From Azospirillum isscasi (GTDB lineage Bacteria > Pseudomonadota > Alphaproteobacteria > Azospirillales > Azospirillaceae), in contig NZ_JAUJFI010000002.1 in assembly GCF_030849505.1 (NCBI RefSeq), positions 62,001 to 126,000 of the forward strand: DNA of 64,000 bases, written 5' to 3'. A model generated the notes under the pieces. That model made no database searches. It saw only the letters and a list, made by a program, of their open reading frames with translations, and was not told the origin of the DNA. How positions within the stretch are numbered: position 1 is the first letter of the stretch; the number at the start of each line of letters is the position of its first letter. Positions 1 to 10,228 of this stretch are shown piece after piece. Made by a program: the position numbers and the translations under genes.

Positions 1-699
1 GGCCCGCACGTCCTCGACCAGCGCTTCCAGCCGGTGCAGGTCGTTGACGATCAGCGCGTCGGCCCGCCGCTCCACCAGCCCGTCGCGGGCGAGGTCGTTC
101 AGAACGCGGGCGACCGTCTCGCGGGCGGTGCTGACCCGGCTGGCGATGTCGGCGTGAACGGGAATCGGCGCGATCACCGCCGCCCCGCCCTGCATCCGTC
201 CGCGCTTGGCAAGCCGCAGCAACTCGGCGTGGACGCGGTTGTTCGCCCCCAGCGTGGACAGTTCCATCACCCGGTCGGTGGCGATGCGCACGACCCGGCA
301 AAGCCGCTTCATCACCGTCATGGCGAGCGCCGGGTGCCCGGACACCAGTTCCTGGAAGGGCCGGGGCGCCAGGAAGGCGATCAGCGTCCCCTCCACCAGC
401 GCCACCGCGGAGGCCGAGCGGGGCAGCCCGTCGATGGCCGCCATTTCGCCCAGGAATCCGCCCGCCTCGATGTCGTCGAAGCTGATTTCACGGCCCGCCG
501 GAGAATGGCTCAACACCCGCACGCGCCCTTCCACCACGAGAGCGACATCCCGCGAGTCCCCCTGATGGTCGATGATCTGCTCGTTCGCGTGAAAGCGGCG
601 CCAGCGGCACAGGCGCGCCACGGCGGCGCGCTCCTCCACGGTCAACGGGCTCAGCAGCGCGATCCCATCCAGCCGGGAAGCTCCAGCGTCGGCAGCCAC
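1..699 (-). CDS. Crp/Fnr-family transcriptional regulator (3' end cut by window edge)
   Basis: Reading leftward from a GTG at 699, the frame stays open to base 1, so the C-terminus lies outside the window. The first ~130 residues form a cyclic-nucleotide-binding-type beta roll (HANEQIIDHQGDSRDVALVVEGRVRVL, then GGFLGEMAAIDGLPRSASAVA). A connecting helix follows (ALAMTVMKRLCRVVRIATDRV), then a winged helix-turn-helix (ADIASRVSTARETVARVLNDLARDGLVERR). No Cys cluster typical of FNR is seen in the visible part, so the effector is unclear. The GTG was chosen because an AAGAGG sits about 12 bases upstream and no ATG is found in frame above it. It is transcribed away from the small membrane gene at 863. 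Family call firm; target genes unknown. Confidence 0.88.
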   Translation of the reverse strand, partial: MAADAGASRLDGIALLSPLTVEERAAVARLCRWRRFHANEQIIDHQGDSRDVALVVEGRVRVLSHSPAGREISFDDIEAGGFLGEMAAIDGLPRSASAVALVEGTLIAFLAPRPFQELVSGHPALAMTVMKRLCRVVRIATDRVMELSTLGANNRVHAELLRLAKRGRMQGGAAVIAPIPVHADIASRVSTARETVARVLNDLARDGLVERRADALIVNDLHRLEALVEDVRA

Positions 700-862
700 G
701 GCGGTCGTATCCTCTTCTGACGGCGGCCCTCGGGCACATCCGGGAGCATAGCCGGACCTGCGCAAAGGTGGAACCGCCTCCCTCCAACGGTTATCGCTAA
801 CGTCCCGTTAACCCTGAAAGCGGCAGAACGGACGGGACGCGCACACCGGAATTGAGAGAGCC

Positions 863-1276
863 ATGTCGTTCCAACTGCCCTCCGGCCCCGTTCCCCGCAG
901 CCTGATCCCCTACGCCGGCCGTGTGGACGCCCAGCGCCTCCTGTCGGTCGTCGCCATTCCCTTCGCGGCGGCCATCGCCATGGCGACCGCGGTGGCGGCG
1001 ACGGGCGGCATGACCGACCCCATCGCGGAGGCCGGCGGGCCGATGGCCTTCGTCCTGAGCTTCGTGAAGTTCTGCTATCTGGCGGTGGCCATGGCCCATC
1101 TGTCCGGCGCCCTGGCGGAGCGCGCCAACGGCGGCCTGCCCGCCGGCCTGTGGCTGGACGAGATGGACCGGTCGGAGCCGGAGACTCGCGAATCCTTCTG
1201 GCATGCCTTCCCCAACCACCTGGACGGGGCGGCGATCGCCGGCTGCGTCACGATGCTGTGCTTCCTGCTGACCTGA
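863..1276 (+). CDS. small predicted membrane protein, unknown function
   Basis: The 137-residue protein has three hydrophobic stretches, at about residues 26-48, 55-78 and 120-137. Between the second and third lies an acidic, charged loop (LDEMDRSEPETRESFW). The last hydrophobic segment ends at the C-terminus (MLCFLLT). I recognise no domain. GAGAGAGCC just before the ATG is a weak ribosome site. Its 3' end overlaps by 29 bases the 3' end of the convergent methyltransferase gene ending at 1248. It lies divergent from the Crp/Fnr gene, so the 163-base gap to the left probably carries promoters for both. It reads like an accessory inner-membrane protein. Confidence 0.6.
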   Translation: MSFQLPSGPVPRSLIPYAGRVDAQRLLSVVAIPFAAAIAMATAVAATGGMTDPIAEAGGPMAFVLSFVKFCYLAVAMAHLSGALAERANGGLPAGLWLDEMDRSEPETRESFWHAFPNHLDGAAIAGCVTMLCFLLT

Positions 1277-1787
1277 GCGCGCGCCGCCCGGACAGCGCGC
1301 CGTCCTCGACACGGATGCGGTGCAGGGTCAGGGGCACGTTCAGCAGCGTCGCCAGCACCGCAATCCACCACACCCCGAAGACCAGGGGCAACACGGCCAG
1401 TTCCCCCGCCACGACCAGATAGTTGGGGTGGCGCACCCAGCGGAACGGCCCCCGCCGCACCAGAGGCGCGCCGGACAGCGTGACGATGCGGGTGGTCCAG
1501 AAGCGCCCGAGCGTGGCGATCACCCAGACCCGCCCGGCCTGCAACAGAACGAACAGAGCCAGCAGCCAGCCGTTGACCGGCGCATCCGCCGGCACGACGG
1601 CGACGAGCAGCGCCAGCCATCCGGCGTGCAACCCGACGAACAGCGGGTAATGGGCCGCCCCCACCTCCCGCGCCCCCTCCGCCAGCAGGCGGCGGGTGTT
1701 GCGCCGGGCCACGGCCAGCTCCGCAAGGCGCTGCACCGCGACCAGCAGCAGGATGACATGGGGCCAGCCGAGCGGCGGCGTCTCCAT
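1248..1787 (-). CDS. isoprenylcysteine carboxyl methyltransferase (ICMT)-family membrane protein
   Basis: The 179-residue protein has about four membrane segments. It carries the ICMT/phospholipid-methyltransferase C-terminal signature RRGPFRWVRHPNYLVVAGEL, whose Arg-His-Pro-x-Tyr core contributes to S-adenosylmethionine binding in this family. The ATG at 1787 is preceded by GGAGCG and lies 11 bases after the stop codon of the type III polyketide synthase, so the two are surely co-transcribed. In Bacillus (bpsA-bpsB) and Streptomyces (srsA-srsB), an ICMT-like enzyme beside a type III PKS methylates alkylpyrone or alkylresorcinol products. By analogy it probably O-methylates the lipid made by the upstream enzyme. 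The substrate is inferred from context, not shown by the sequence. Confidence 0.82.
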   Translation of the reverse strand: METPPLGWPHVILLLVAVQRLAELAVARRNTRRLLAEGAREVGAAHYPLFVGLHAGWLALLVAVVPADAPVNGWLLALFVLLQAGRVWVIATLGRFWTTRIVTLSGAPLVRRGPFRWVRHPNYLVVAGELAVLPLVFGVWWIAVLATLLNVPLTLHRIRVEDGALSGRRALRSAGSTAS

Positions 1788-1798
1788 TGCGAACGCTC

Positions 1799-2857
1799 CT
1801 AGAGATCGATCTGGGCCATCGCGGCGGTGAAGCCGGGGCCGAGCGCGCTCATCAGGTGGGGGCCGCGGGCGCCCGAGGCGAGGCGCCGCTCCAGCACGAA
1901 CATCACGCTGGCCGCCGACATGTTGCCGCAGCGGCGCAGCACCGCCCAGGCGTCGTCCAGCCCCGCGGCGACCGGCGCGCAGACCTCCTCCAGCGCATGC
2001 AGCACCTTGGCCCCGCCGGGATGGCAGATCAGCCCGGCGAGATCGCCGCGGGCCATCCGCCGCCGCTCCAGGAACCCGTCCAGCACCGGCCCCAGGCGGC
2101 CGCGGATCAGGGTCGGGATGCTCTGGCTGAAGATCACGCCGAAGCCGTCGTCCTCCACCCGCCAGCCCATCACGTCCTGCGTGCCGGGCCAAGTGTGCTC
2201 CGCCCCGTCCACGAGGCGCGGCCCCTCTCCATCGCCTCCCTCCCCATCGGCGCGCAGCACCGCCGCCGCGGCACCGTCCGCGAACAGGGCGCTGGCGACG
2301 ACGTTGGTCGGGGTCGCCTCCGCCGAGCGGAAGGCCAGCGTGCAGAGCTCCACCACCAGGAACAGCACGGTGCGCCCCGCCATGGCCTGCGCCAACTGCC
2401 CGGCGCGCGTCAGCCCCAAAACGCCGCCAGCACAACCCAGCCCGAACAGCGGCAGCCGCAGCGTATCGGGCCGGAAGCCCATGCGCTCCAGCAGCAGAGC
2501 CTCCAGACTGGGCGTGGCGATGCCGGTGGTGGAGGCGCAGACGATGGCGTCCACATCCCGCGGGCCCAGGCCGGCGCGGGCCAGAGCCTGCGACGCCGCG
2601 TCCTCCAGCAGGGCCAGGGCGCCCTCACGGAAAGCGGCGGTGCGCTCCGGCCAGCCGCGCGGCTCCATGTACCAGCCGATGGGCATCACGGCGTGGCGCG
2701 TTTCGATGCCGGTGTTGGCGAAAACCGGGACCAACCGGTCGAAGTCGCGCATCCGTGGCGCGAAGACCGCCCGCGCCACGGACAGAACCTCGTCCTGGTC
2801 CAGGCGGTGCGGCGGCAGGGCCGTGGCGAGGGAGAGAATGCGGGGGGGATGGCTCAT
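1799..2857 (-). CDS. type III polyketide synthase (alkylpyrone/alkylresorcinol-type)
   Basis: This 352-residue thiolase-fold enzyme has the full chalcone-synthase-type Cys-His-Asn triad. Cys142 is in LFGLGCAGGVLGL, His279 in LICHPGGAKVL and Asn312 in RCGNMSAASVMF. The closing family motif GPGFTAAM is at the C-terminus. Such enzymes extend acyl-CoA starters with malonyl-CoA without a carrier protein, and bacterial members paired with an ICMT homologue make long-chain alkylpyrones or alkylresorcinols, which are phenolic membrane lipids. The length is normal for the family. It is the first gene of a two-gene operon, and the DUF502 gene at 3024 is divergent. Starter unit and chain length cannot be read from the sequence. 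Confidence 0.93.
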   Translation of the reverse strand: MSHPPRILSLATALPPHRLDQDEVLSVARAVFAPRMRDFDRLVPVFANTGIETRHAVMPIGWYMEPRGWPERTAAFREGALALLEDAASQALARAGLGPRDVDAIVCASTTGIATPSLEALLLERMGFRPDTLRLPLFGLGCAGGVLGLTRAGQLAQAMAGRTVLFLVVELCTLAFRSAEATPTNVVASALFADGAAAAVLRADGEGGDGEGPRLVDGAEHTWPGTQDVMGWRVEDDGFGVIFSQSIPTLIRGRLGPVLDGFLERRRMARGDLAGLICHPGGAKVLHALEEVCAPVAAGLDDAWAVLRRCGNMSAASVMFVLERRLASGARGPHLMSALGPGFTAAMAQIDL

Positions 2858-3023
2858 CCTCAGCGATGTGATGCGCGGTCGGGCGGCGGACCAGCCCCCC
2901 GGAGGGAGTTCCTTCGGTTGCGCCGGGCCGGCGCTTTTCCGCCTGCCGGAACGACGGAGTGGATTGAGACGGGAGGGTTTCCTGTATCACTATGTCGGGC
3001 GTCGGATTTGCAGGGGTGGGACG

Positions 3024-3749
3024 GTGGATCGGAACGAACAGGACGGCCAGAGCGCTGCGGACGAGGCGGCGTCCCACCGGCCCGCCGGCATCGGCCTGAT
3101 GGGGCGCCTGCGCGCCTATTTCCTGGCGGGCGTGCTGGTGACGGCGCCGATCGCGGTGACGGTCTATCTCGGCTGGTGGCTTCTGGCCTTCATCGACGGG
3201 CATGTCCGCCCGCTGATCCCCGCCGCCTACAACCCGGAGAACTACCTGCCCTTCTCCATCCCCGGCATCGGGGTGCTGACGCTGATCATCGTGCTGACCC
3301 TGATCGGGGCCTTCGCCGCCGGTTATGTCGGGCGGCTGGTGGTGCGCATCGGCGAAGGCGTGGTGGAGCGCATGCCGGTCGTCCGCTCCGTCTACGGGGC
3401 GGTGAAGCAGATCGTCGAGACGGTGGTCGCCAAGAAGTCCAAGGCATTCCGCGAGGTGGTGCTGGTGGAATACCCGCGTCACGGCGTGTGGTCCCTGGGC
3501 TTCATCACCGGGGCCGCCCATCCGGAGGTGCAGAAGATGTCGGCGGAGGAGATGGTCCACGTCTTCATTCCCTGCGCCCCGCCGACCGCCGGTTACTTGG
3601 CGATCATGCCGCGGCGGGAGGTGACCGTTCTGGACATGACGGTGGAGGACGGGCTGAAGCTGGTGATGTCCGGCGGCATCGTCACCCCGCCCGACCGCAA
3701 GCCCCGCGAAGTCAAGAGCGCGGCGGTGGAGGAGCGCAAGCGGGCGTAA
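3024..3749 (+). CDS. DUF502-family inner-membrane protein
   Basis: The protein has 241 residues from a GTG preceded by AGGGGTGGGA. After a short hydrophilic N-terminus there are two membrane segments, at about residues 30-55 (AYFLAGVLVTAPIAVTVYLG) and 75-102 (GIGVLTLIIVLTLIGAFAAGYV). A soluble domain follows with the DUF502 signature RMPVVRSVYGAVKQIVETV and, later, HVFIPCAPPTAGYLAIMPR. DUF502 proteins are widespread in proteobacteria and plants; their biochemical role is not settled. The gene stands alone, divergent from the polyketide synthase operon and convergent with recG. The family assignment is firm; no function is proposed. Confidence 0.85.
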   Translation: MDRNEQDGQSAADEAASHRPAGIGLMGRLRAYFLAGVLVTAPIAVTVYLGWWLLAFIDGHVRPLIPAAYNPENYLPFSIPGIGVLTLIIVLTLIGAFAAGYVGRLVVRIGEGVVERMPVVRSVYGAVKQIVETVVAKKSKAFREVVLVEYPRHGVWSLGFITGAAHPEVQKMSAEEMVHVFIPCAPPTAGYLAIMPRREVTVLDMTVEDGLKLVMSGGIVTPPDRKPREVKSAAVEERKRA

Positions 3750-3819
3750 GGGGTTTGGGGGAGAGTGGTTGCGGTGCCCCCCTCCTAACCTCCCTCCACA
3801 TCGCGGGGGGAGGAATGAG

Positions 3820-3846
3820 CCCTCCCCCGCCGAAGGTGGGGGAGGG
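3820..3846. repeat. GC-rich inverted repeat between convergent genes
   Basis: A perfect 9-bp inverted repeat, CCCTCCCCC and GGGGGAGGG, with a 9-base loop lies between the ends of the DUF502 gene (3749) and recG (3903). Flanking CCTCCCTCC and GGGGGGAGG stretches (about 3785-3815) can form a second hairpin. There is no T-run, so it is more likely a REP-like intergenic palindrome than a classical terminator, though it may act as one for both genes. The same CCCTC/GAGGG vocabulary recurs at 43882-44030. Confidence 0.55.
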
Positions 3847-3902
3847 TTGGGTGGGGGCCCCGATGAGGCAACGGAGGGGTGCCCAACGCCACCACTCCCC
3901 GC

Positions 3903-5984
3903 TCACCCCGACCGCAGCGTCTTCGCCGCCGCGTCCCGCTCGAACAGGTACAGCAGCGTCCTCAACGCCTGCCCCCTCTCGCCCGCCAGATCCGGATCGC
4001 GGTCCACGATCAGCTTCGCGTCGTCGCGGGCCGCGGCCAGCAGGTCGCCGTGCACGGCCAGATCGGCCATGCGGAACTCCGGCAGGCCCGACTGGCGGGT
4101 GCCCAGCACCTCCCCCGCACCGCGCAGACGCAAATCCTCCTCCGCAATGACGAACCCGTCCTCGGTGTCGCGCATCGTCTTCAGGCGGGCACGGGCGGTC
4201 TCCGTCAATTGCGGGTCGAACATCAGCAGGCAGGTGGACGGCTTCTCCCCGCGCCCCACCCGCCCGCGGAGCTGGTGAAGCTGGGCGAGGCCGAAGCGCT
4301 CGGCGTGCTCGATCACCATGACGGTGGCCTCGGGCACGTTCACCCCGACCTCGATGACCGTTGTGGCGACCAGCACATCCAGGTTACCGGCCTGGAAGGC
4401 GGCCATCACCGCGTCCTTGTCCGGCCCGCGCATCTTGCCATGCACCAGCCCCACCCGGTCGCCGAAGGTGGCGCGCAGGAAGGCGTGACGCTCCGTCGCG
4501 GCGGCGAGGTCGGTCTGTTCCGATTCGTCCACCAGCGGGCAGACCCAATAGACGCGCGCCCCCTCCTGCACCTTGCGGTGGATGCCGTGCACCACCTCCT
4601 CCAGCCGGTCGAGCGCTATGGTCACGGTCTGGATCGGCTTGCGCCCCGCCGGCTTCTCGGTCAGGCGCGACACGTCCATGTCGCCGTAGGCGGTCAGGGT
4701 CAGCGTGCGCGGGATCGGCGTGGCGGTCATCACCAGCACGTCCACCGCCCGCCCCTTGGCTGAAAGCTGGAGCCGCTGGTGGACGCCGAAGCGGTGCTGC
4801 TCGTCGATCACCGCCAGCGCGAGGTCCTTGAACGCCACATCCTCCTGGAACAGCGCGTGGGTGCCGACCAGCAGCGGCAGTTCGCCGGACGCCAGCCGGT
4901 CCAGCACAGCCTGCCGCGCCTTGCCCTTGTCCCGCCCGGTCAGCAGGGCGAGGTCCACCCCCGCCGCCTTGCACAGCGGGGCGAGGCTTTCGGCGTGCTG
5001 GCGCGCCAGGATCTCGGTGGGCGCCATCAGGGCGGCCTGATGACCGGCCTCCACCGCGTTCAGCATCGCCATCAGCGCGACCACCGTCTTGCCGCTGCCG
5101 ACGTCGCCCTGGAGCAGGCGCAGCATCCGCCGCTCCGCCGCCATGTCCTCGTAGATCTCCTCCAGCGAGGCGGCCTGCGAACCGGTCAGGGCGAAGGGCA
5201 ACGCCCCGGCGACCTTGGCGCGCAGCCGCCCGTCGCCCTGGATGACACGGCCCGACAGACGGCGCTGCTGCATCCGCACCAGCGTCAGGGCGAGCTGGTT
5301 CGCCAGCAGCTCGTCATAGGCCAGCCGCCGCCGGATCGGGTTGGTGGGGGCGAGGTCGGCCTCGTCCTCCGGCGTGTGGGCGCGGCGGACGGACTCGTGC
5401 CAAGTGGGCCAGCCGTTGCGGGAGCGCCAAGCGGCGTCCTGCCATTCCGGCAGTTCCGGCACGTCGTTCAGCATGGCGCGCACCGCCTTGCGCAGCGTCT
5501 TGGCCGGCAGGCCGGCGGTCATCGGGTAGACCGGCTCCACCGCCTCGATCTCGTCCTTCGATTCCAGCGGGACCACGGCGTCGGGGTGGGTGATCTGCGG
5601 CGTGTCGTGGAACCGCTCCACCTTGCCGGACACCACCATCGTCTTGCCGACCGGCATCTGCCGTTCCAGCCAATCGCCCTTCACATGGAAGTAGATCAGC
5701 TCCAGCACGCCCGTCTCGTCGGTGCAGCGGATCTTGTAGGGATGGCGGGAGTTGAGCGGCACCGCGTGCGAATCGACGCGGACCGTCATGGTGGCGATCC
5801 GCCCGTTCGGCGCCTCGGCGATCTTCGGGGCGTAGCGCCGGTCGATGACTCCGGACGGCAGGTGCCACAGCAGGTCCACGACCTGCGGGCCGGCCAGCTT
5901 TTCGACCAGCTTGCCCAGCCGGGGGCCGAGGCCGGGAAGCGCCGTCACCGGACGGAACAGCGGGAAGAGAACGACGGGACGCAC
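3903..5984 (-). CDS. recG: ATP-dependent DNA helicase RecG
   Basis: The protein has 693 residues from the GTG at 5984. An N-terminal wedge/OB domain (PGLGPRLGKLVEKL, then the TMTVRVDSHAVP and GVLELIYFHVKGDWL region) precedes two helicase lobes. Walker A is GDVGSGKT with Lys at about residue 299, the DExH box is DEQH, motif III is MTATPIPRTL, and motif VI is QLHQLRGRVGRG. The RecG-specific end EDLRLRGAGEVLGTRQSGLPEFRMADL is present. RecG remodels stalled forks and branch-migrates Holliday junctions. The GTG gives the usual family N-terminus (RPVVLFPLFRPVTALPG); a TTG at 6032 would add 16 residues unlike the family. Neither start has a strong ribosome site. Confidence 0.96.
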   Translation of the reverse strand: MRPVVLFPLFRPVTALPGLGPRLGKLVEKLAGPQVVDLLWHLPSGVIDRRYAPKIAEAPNGRIATMTVRVDSHAVPLNSRHPYKIRCTDETGVLELIYFHVKGDWLERQMPVGKTMVVSGKVERFHDTPQITHPDAVVPLESKDEIEAVEPVYPMTAGLPAKTLRKAVRAMLNDVPELPEWQDAAWRSRNGWPTWHESVRRAHTPEDEADLAPTNPIRRRLAYDELLANQLALTLVRMQQRRLSGRVIQGDGRLRAKVAGALPFALTGSQAASLEEIYEDMAAERRMLRLLQGDVGSGKTVVALMAMLNAVEAGHQAALMAPTEILARQHAESLAPLCKAAGVDLALLTGRDKGKARQAVLDRLASGELPLLVGTHALFQEDVAFKDLALAVIDEQHRFGVHQRLQLSAKGRAVDVLVMTATPIPRTLTLTAYGDMDVSRLTEKPAGRKPIQTVTIALDRLEEVVHGIHRKVQEGARVYWVCPLVDESEQTDLAAATERHAFLRATFGDRVGLVHGKMRGPDKDAVMAAFQAGNLDVLVATTVIEVGVNVPEATVMVIEHAERFGLAQLHQLRGRVGRGEKPSTCLLMFDPQLTETARARLKTMRDTEDGFVIAEEDLRLRGAGEVLGTRQSGLPEFRMADLAVHGDLLAAARDDAKLIVDRDPDLAGERGQALRTLLYLFERDAAAKTLRSG

Positions 5985-6456
5985 GGGATTGAAGTCTCGC
6001 GGGGGGAAACGGGGCCTGTGGTCCCCATTCAATCCCGCCGAGGGGGCTCCGCGTCAAGCGCGGCGGTTTCCGAAGGTGGACAGAGGGGAAAAGAAGACGG
6101 CGGCGTGCAAGGGTTTGGGGGGAAGCCTGGGCGGGGGACGCCGATCCAAGGCAAAAACCCGATGCACACCGCCGCAAGAAACGATCCGGGGGTATGCGGG
6201 AACATTCCGGATCGTGTGTGGCCGGCGGCGGGAACCGCCGGTGGATGACTCGCCAGTAATGAAACGTCGTCAATGACTGTACTTCTAGCGTCTCCCGCCT
6301 GACCCCAGCGTTGCGGAATCATGAAATCGGTTTCATGAACCGTTCCTGACTCCCCTCGGCGTCTTCGCCCCACGGCAAAGCAAAGGGGGCGCCCAGAGGA
6401 CGCCCCCTTCCATCCCAACGTTCTCCCCAGGGGGAGAATGAACGGTGGTGCCGACC
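5985..6456. other. 472-base intergenic region with several inverted repeats
   Basis: This lies between recG and glpX, both read leftward, and I see no convincing gene in it. It holds three inverted repeats besides the glpX terminator. ACGATCCGG/CCGGATCGT is at 6181-6189 and 6207-6215. CCGGCGG/CCGCCGG is at 6222-6228 and 6235-6241. The symmetric CATGAAA-N4-TTTCATG is at 6320-6337. The recG promoter must lie here. The last palindrome has the form of a transcription-factor site, but its owner is unknown. Confidence 0.55.
6383..6409 (-). terminator. rho-independent terminator of glpX
   Basis: Arms AAGGGGGCG (6383-6391) and CGCCCCCTT (6401-6409) enclose a 9-base loop. Read on the minus strand, the stem is followed by TTTGCTTTG. 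It begins about 48 bases after the glpX stop and closes the aminotransferase-hom-glpX transcript. Confidence 0.75.
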
Positions 6457-7449
6457 TTACTTGATGGCCGGCTTGCGCTGCAGGTTGTGGTGCGCCTCGA
6501 CGTAACGCACAGTGCCCGACTTGGAGCGCATGATGACCGAATGGGTCACCGCACCGCCGGGGTAACGGCGCACGCCGCGCAGCATGGCGCCGTCGGTCAC
6601 GCCGGTGGCGGCGAACATGACGTTGCCGCTGGCCAGCTCGGTCAGGCTGTACTTCTTGTTCAGGTCCTTGACGCCCCAGCGGGCGGCGCGGGCCTTCTCA
6701 TCGTCGTTGCGGAACAGCAGACGGCCCTGGAACTGGCCGCCGATGCAGCGCAGAGCCGCCGCGGCCAGAACGCCTTCCGGCGCGCCGCCGGAACCGACAT
6801 ACATGTCCACGCCCGTGCCGGCCTGGCTGGTGGCGATCACGCCCGACACGTCGCCGTCGTTGATCAGCATGATGCGCGCACCGGCTTCACGGACGCGGGC
6901 GATCAGCTCGGCGTGGCGCGGACGGTTCAGGATGCAGACCAGCAGTTCCTGCACCTCGGTGCCCTTGGCCTTGGCCAGGGCCTTCAGGTTGTTGGCCGGG
7001 GTCTCGTCCAGATCGACCACGCCTTCCGGCAGGCCGGAGCCGACGGCGATCTTGTCCATGTAGACGTCCGGGGCGTTCAGGAACCCGCCCTCGTCGGCCA
7101 TGGCGATGACGGCCAGCGAGTTCGGGCCGCCGGTGGCGCAGATGGTGGTGCCTTCCAGCGGGTCGAGCGCGATGTCGACCTTCGGCCCGCGGCCGATGCC
7201 GGCGCCGACCTTCTCACCGATGTAGAGCATGGGCGCCTCGTCGCGCTCGCCCTCGCCGATCACGACGGTGCCGTCGATGTAGAGGGTGTTGAGCGCCTGG
7301 CGCATGGCGTCGACCGCGGCCTGGTCGGCAAGCTTCTCGTCACCGCGGCCCATCAGCAGCGACGCGGACAGCGCGGCGGCCTCGGTCACACGGACGGCTT
7401 CCAGGGCCAGGTTCCGGTCCATACCGGACAGGTCGACATGAACGGACAT
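6457..7449 (-). CDS. glpX: fructose-1,6-bisphosphatase class II (GlpX)
   Basis: This full-length 330-residue class II enzyme hydrolyses fructose 1,6-bisphosphate to fructose 6-phosphate in gluconeogenesis, and in Calvin-cycle organisms often also sedoheptulose bisphosphate. Diagnostic motifs are GEGERDEAPMLYIGEKVG (acidic metal ligands), DPLEGTTICATGGPNS, INDGDVSGVI and YVGSGGAPEGVLAAAAL. The ATG follows GGGGGAGAACCACC. It starts 44 bases after the homoserine dehydrogenase stop, on the same strand, and is followed by a terminator, so it is the last gene of a three-gene operon. The arrangement aminotransferase-hom-glpX recurs in alphaproteobacteria. No other FBPase is seen here. Confidence 0.96.
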   Translation of the reverse strand: MSVHVDLSGMDRNLALEAVRVTEAAALSASLLMGRGDEKLADQAAVDAMRQALNTLYIDGTVVIGEGERDEAPMLYIGEKVGAGIGRGPKVDIALDPLEGTTICATGGPNSLAVIAMADEGGFLNAPDVYMDKIAVGSGLPEGVVDLDETPANNLKALAKAKGTEVQELLVCILNRPRHAELIARVREAGARIMLINDGDVSGVIATSQAGTGVDMYVGSGGAPEGVLAAAALRCIGGQFQGRLLFRNDDEKARAARWGVKDLNKKYSLTELASGNVMFAATGVTDGAMLRGVRRYPGGAVTHSVIMRSKSGTVRYVEAHHNLQRKPAIK

Positions 7450-7493
7450 GGTGGTTCTCCCCCGAATCGATGTTCGGTTCTTCTATGGTTCGG

Positions 7494-8800
7494 TCAAAAC
7501 TGTTCGATGCGGATCATGCGGGGCGGCTCGACCACCGACTCCTTGGCGGCGATGGTGGCGAGCGCCCGCTGCATGGCCGCCTCGTCGGTGTCGTGGGTGG
7601 TCAGGACCACCGGCACCGCCTCGCCCGGCGCGCGCCCGCGCTGCAGGAACTGCTCCATGGAGACGTTCTGGTCGCGCATGGCCGCCGCGACATCCGCTAT
7701 CACGCCGGGCCGGTCCAGGACCATCAGGCGTACGTAGTACGACCCCCGGCGGGCCTCCATCGGCGAGGGCTGGGCCTCGGAAAGCTGGGCCGCCGGCACG
7801 CCGAAGGTGGGGGTGGAGCGCCCGCGGGCGATGTCGATCAGGTCGGCGACGACGGCGGAGGCGGTCGGCCCCTCACCCGCGCCGCGGCCCACGAACAGCA
7901 CGCGGTCCACGAAATCGCCCTGGGCGACCACGGCGTTGAACACACCGTCCACCGCCGCGATGGGCGCCGCCTTCGGCACCATGCAGGGGTGGACGCGCTG
8001 CTCGACCCCGCGGTCGGTGCGCCGCGCGATGCCCAGCAGCTTGATCCGGTAGCCGAGCGCGTCGGCGTAGTCGAAATCCACCGCCGAGACGTGGCGGATG
8101 CCTTCCACATGGACGCTCTTGAAGTCCACCGGCGTGCCGAAGGCCACCGAGGTCAGGATCGCCAGCTTGTGCGCCGCGTCCACGCCGTCGATGTCGAAGC
8201 TCGGGTCGGCTTCCGCGTAACCCAGCCTCTGCGCGTCGGCCAGCACGTCCGCGAAGTCGCGGCCCGTGGTGCGCATCTCGGTCAGGATGTAGTTGCAGGT
8301 GCCGTTCAGGATGCCGTGCACCTCCGACACCCGGTTGCCCGCCAGCCCTTCGCGCAGCCCCTTGATGATCGGGATGCCGCCGGCCACCGCCGCCTCGAAG
8401 CCGATGGCGAGGCCCTGGGCCTCCGCCTTGGCCGCCAGAGCGGTGCCGTGATGGGCGAGCAGCGCCTTGTTGGCGGTGACGACATGGCGTCCCCGCTCCA
8501 GCGCCAGCTCGACGGTCTCCTTGGCCGGCCCCTCGGAACCGCCGATCAGCTCCACCACCACATCCACGCCGGGATGGGCGGCGAGCGCCACCGGATCGTC
8601 GTACCATTCGGCCTTCGACAGATCGACGCCGCGGTCCTTGCCGCGCGAGCGGGCGCTGACCGCCACGACCTCGATGCGGCGGCCGCAGCGCTGCTCGATC
8701 AGATCGGCCTGCCGCTCCAGAAGTTTCAGAACGCCCGCGCCGACCGTGCCCAGGCCCGCGACGGCGATTTTCAGAGGGCCTGCTTTGTGGGAGTCGGACA

Positions 8801-8801
<1 letters not shown>
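7494..8801 (-). CDS. hom: homoserine dehydrogenase
   Basis: The 435-residue cytosolic enzyme reduces aspartate semialdehyde to homoserine, the branch to threonine and methionine. The N-terminal Rossmann motif is VAGLGTVGAGVLKLL. The substrate domain shows ANKALLAHHG, GILNGTCNYILTEM and ADPSFDIDGVDAAHK. A C-terminal ACT domain (SYYVRLMVLDRPGVIADVAAAM, about residues 350-425) suggests feedback inhibition, usually by threonine. There is no fused aspartokinase. The ATG shares one base with the stop of the upstream aminotransferase (TGATG), indicating translational coupling. Homoserine made here could feed the O-acetylhomoserine sulfhydrylase encoded at 20694. Confidence 0.96.
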
Positions 8802-10075
<1,274 letters not shown>

Positions 10076-10228
10076 GGACGCTCCGAAGCCTGTCCGGCCA
10101 CGCCACGAACCCATACCAGCGGACCGGGACCACTTATCTACCGCCCCGCCTCCGCAGAAGCGAGGTAAAATTCGCGTTCGGCGACATTCCTGTACGCCTT
10201 GCGGCATCCCGGACGCTTCCGACGCCCG

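Noticed and set aside
1787-4150. A 787-codon plus-strand frame across the polyketide synthase and into recG
   Set aside because: It overlaps three convincing genes in another frame or strand and has shadow composition. The real gene on this strand is the DUF502 frame from 3024.
6029-6418. 129-codon minus-strand frame between recG and glpX
   Set aside because: It runs through the glpX terminator and several hairpins, has atypical composition and no recognisable motif.
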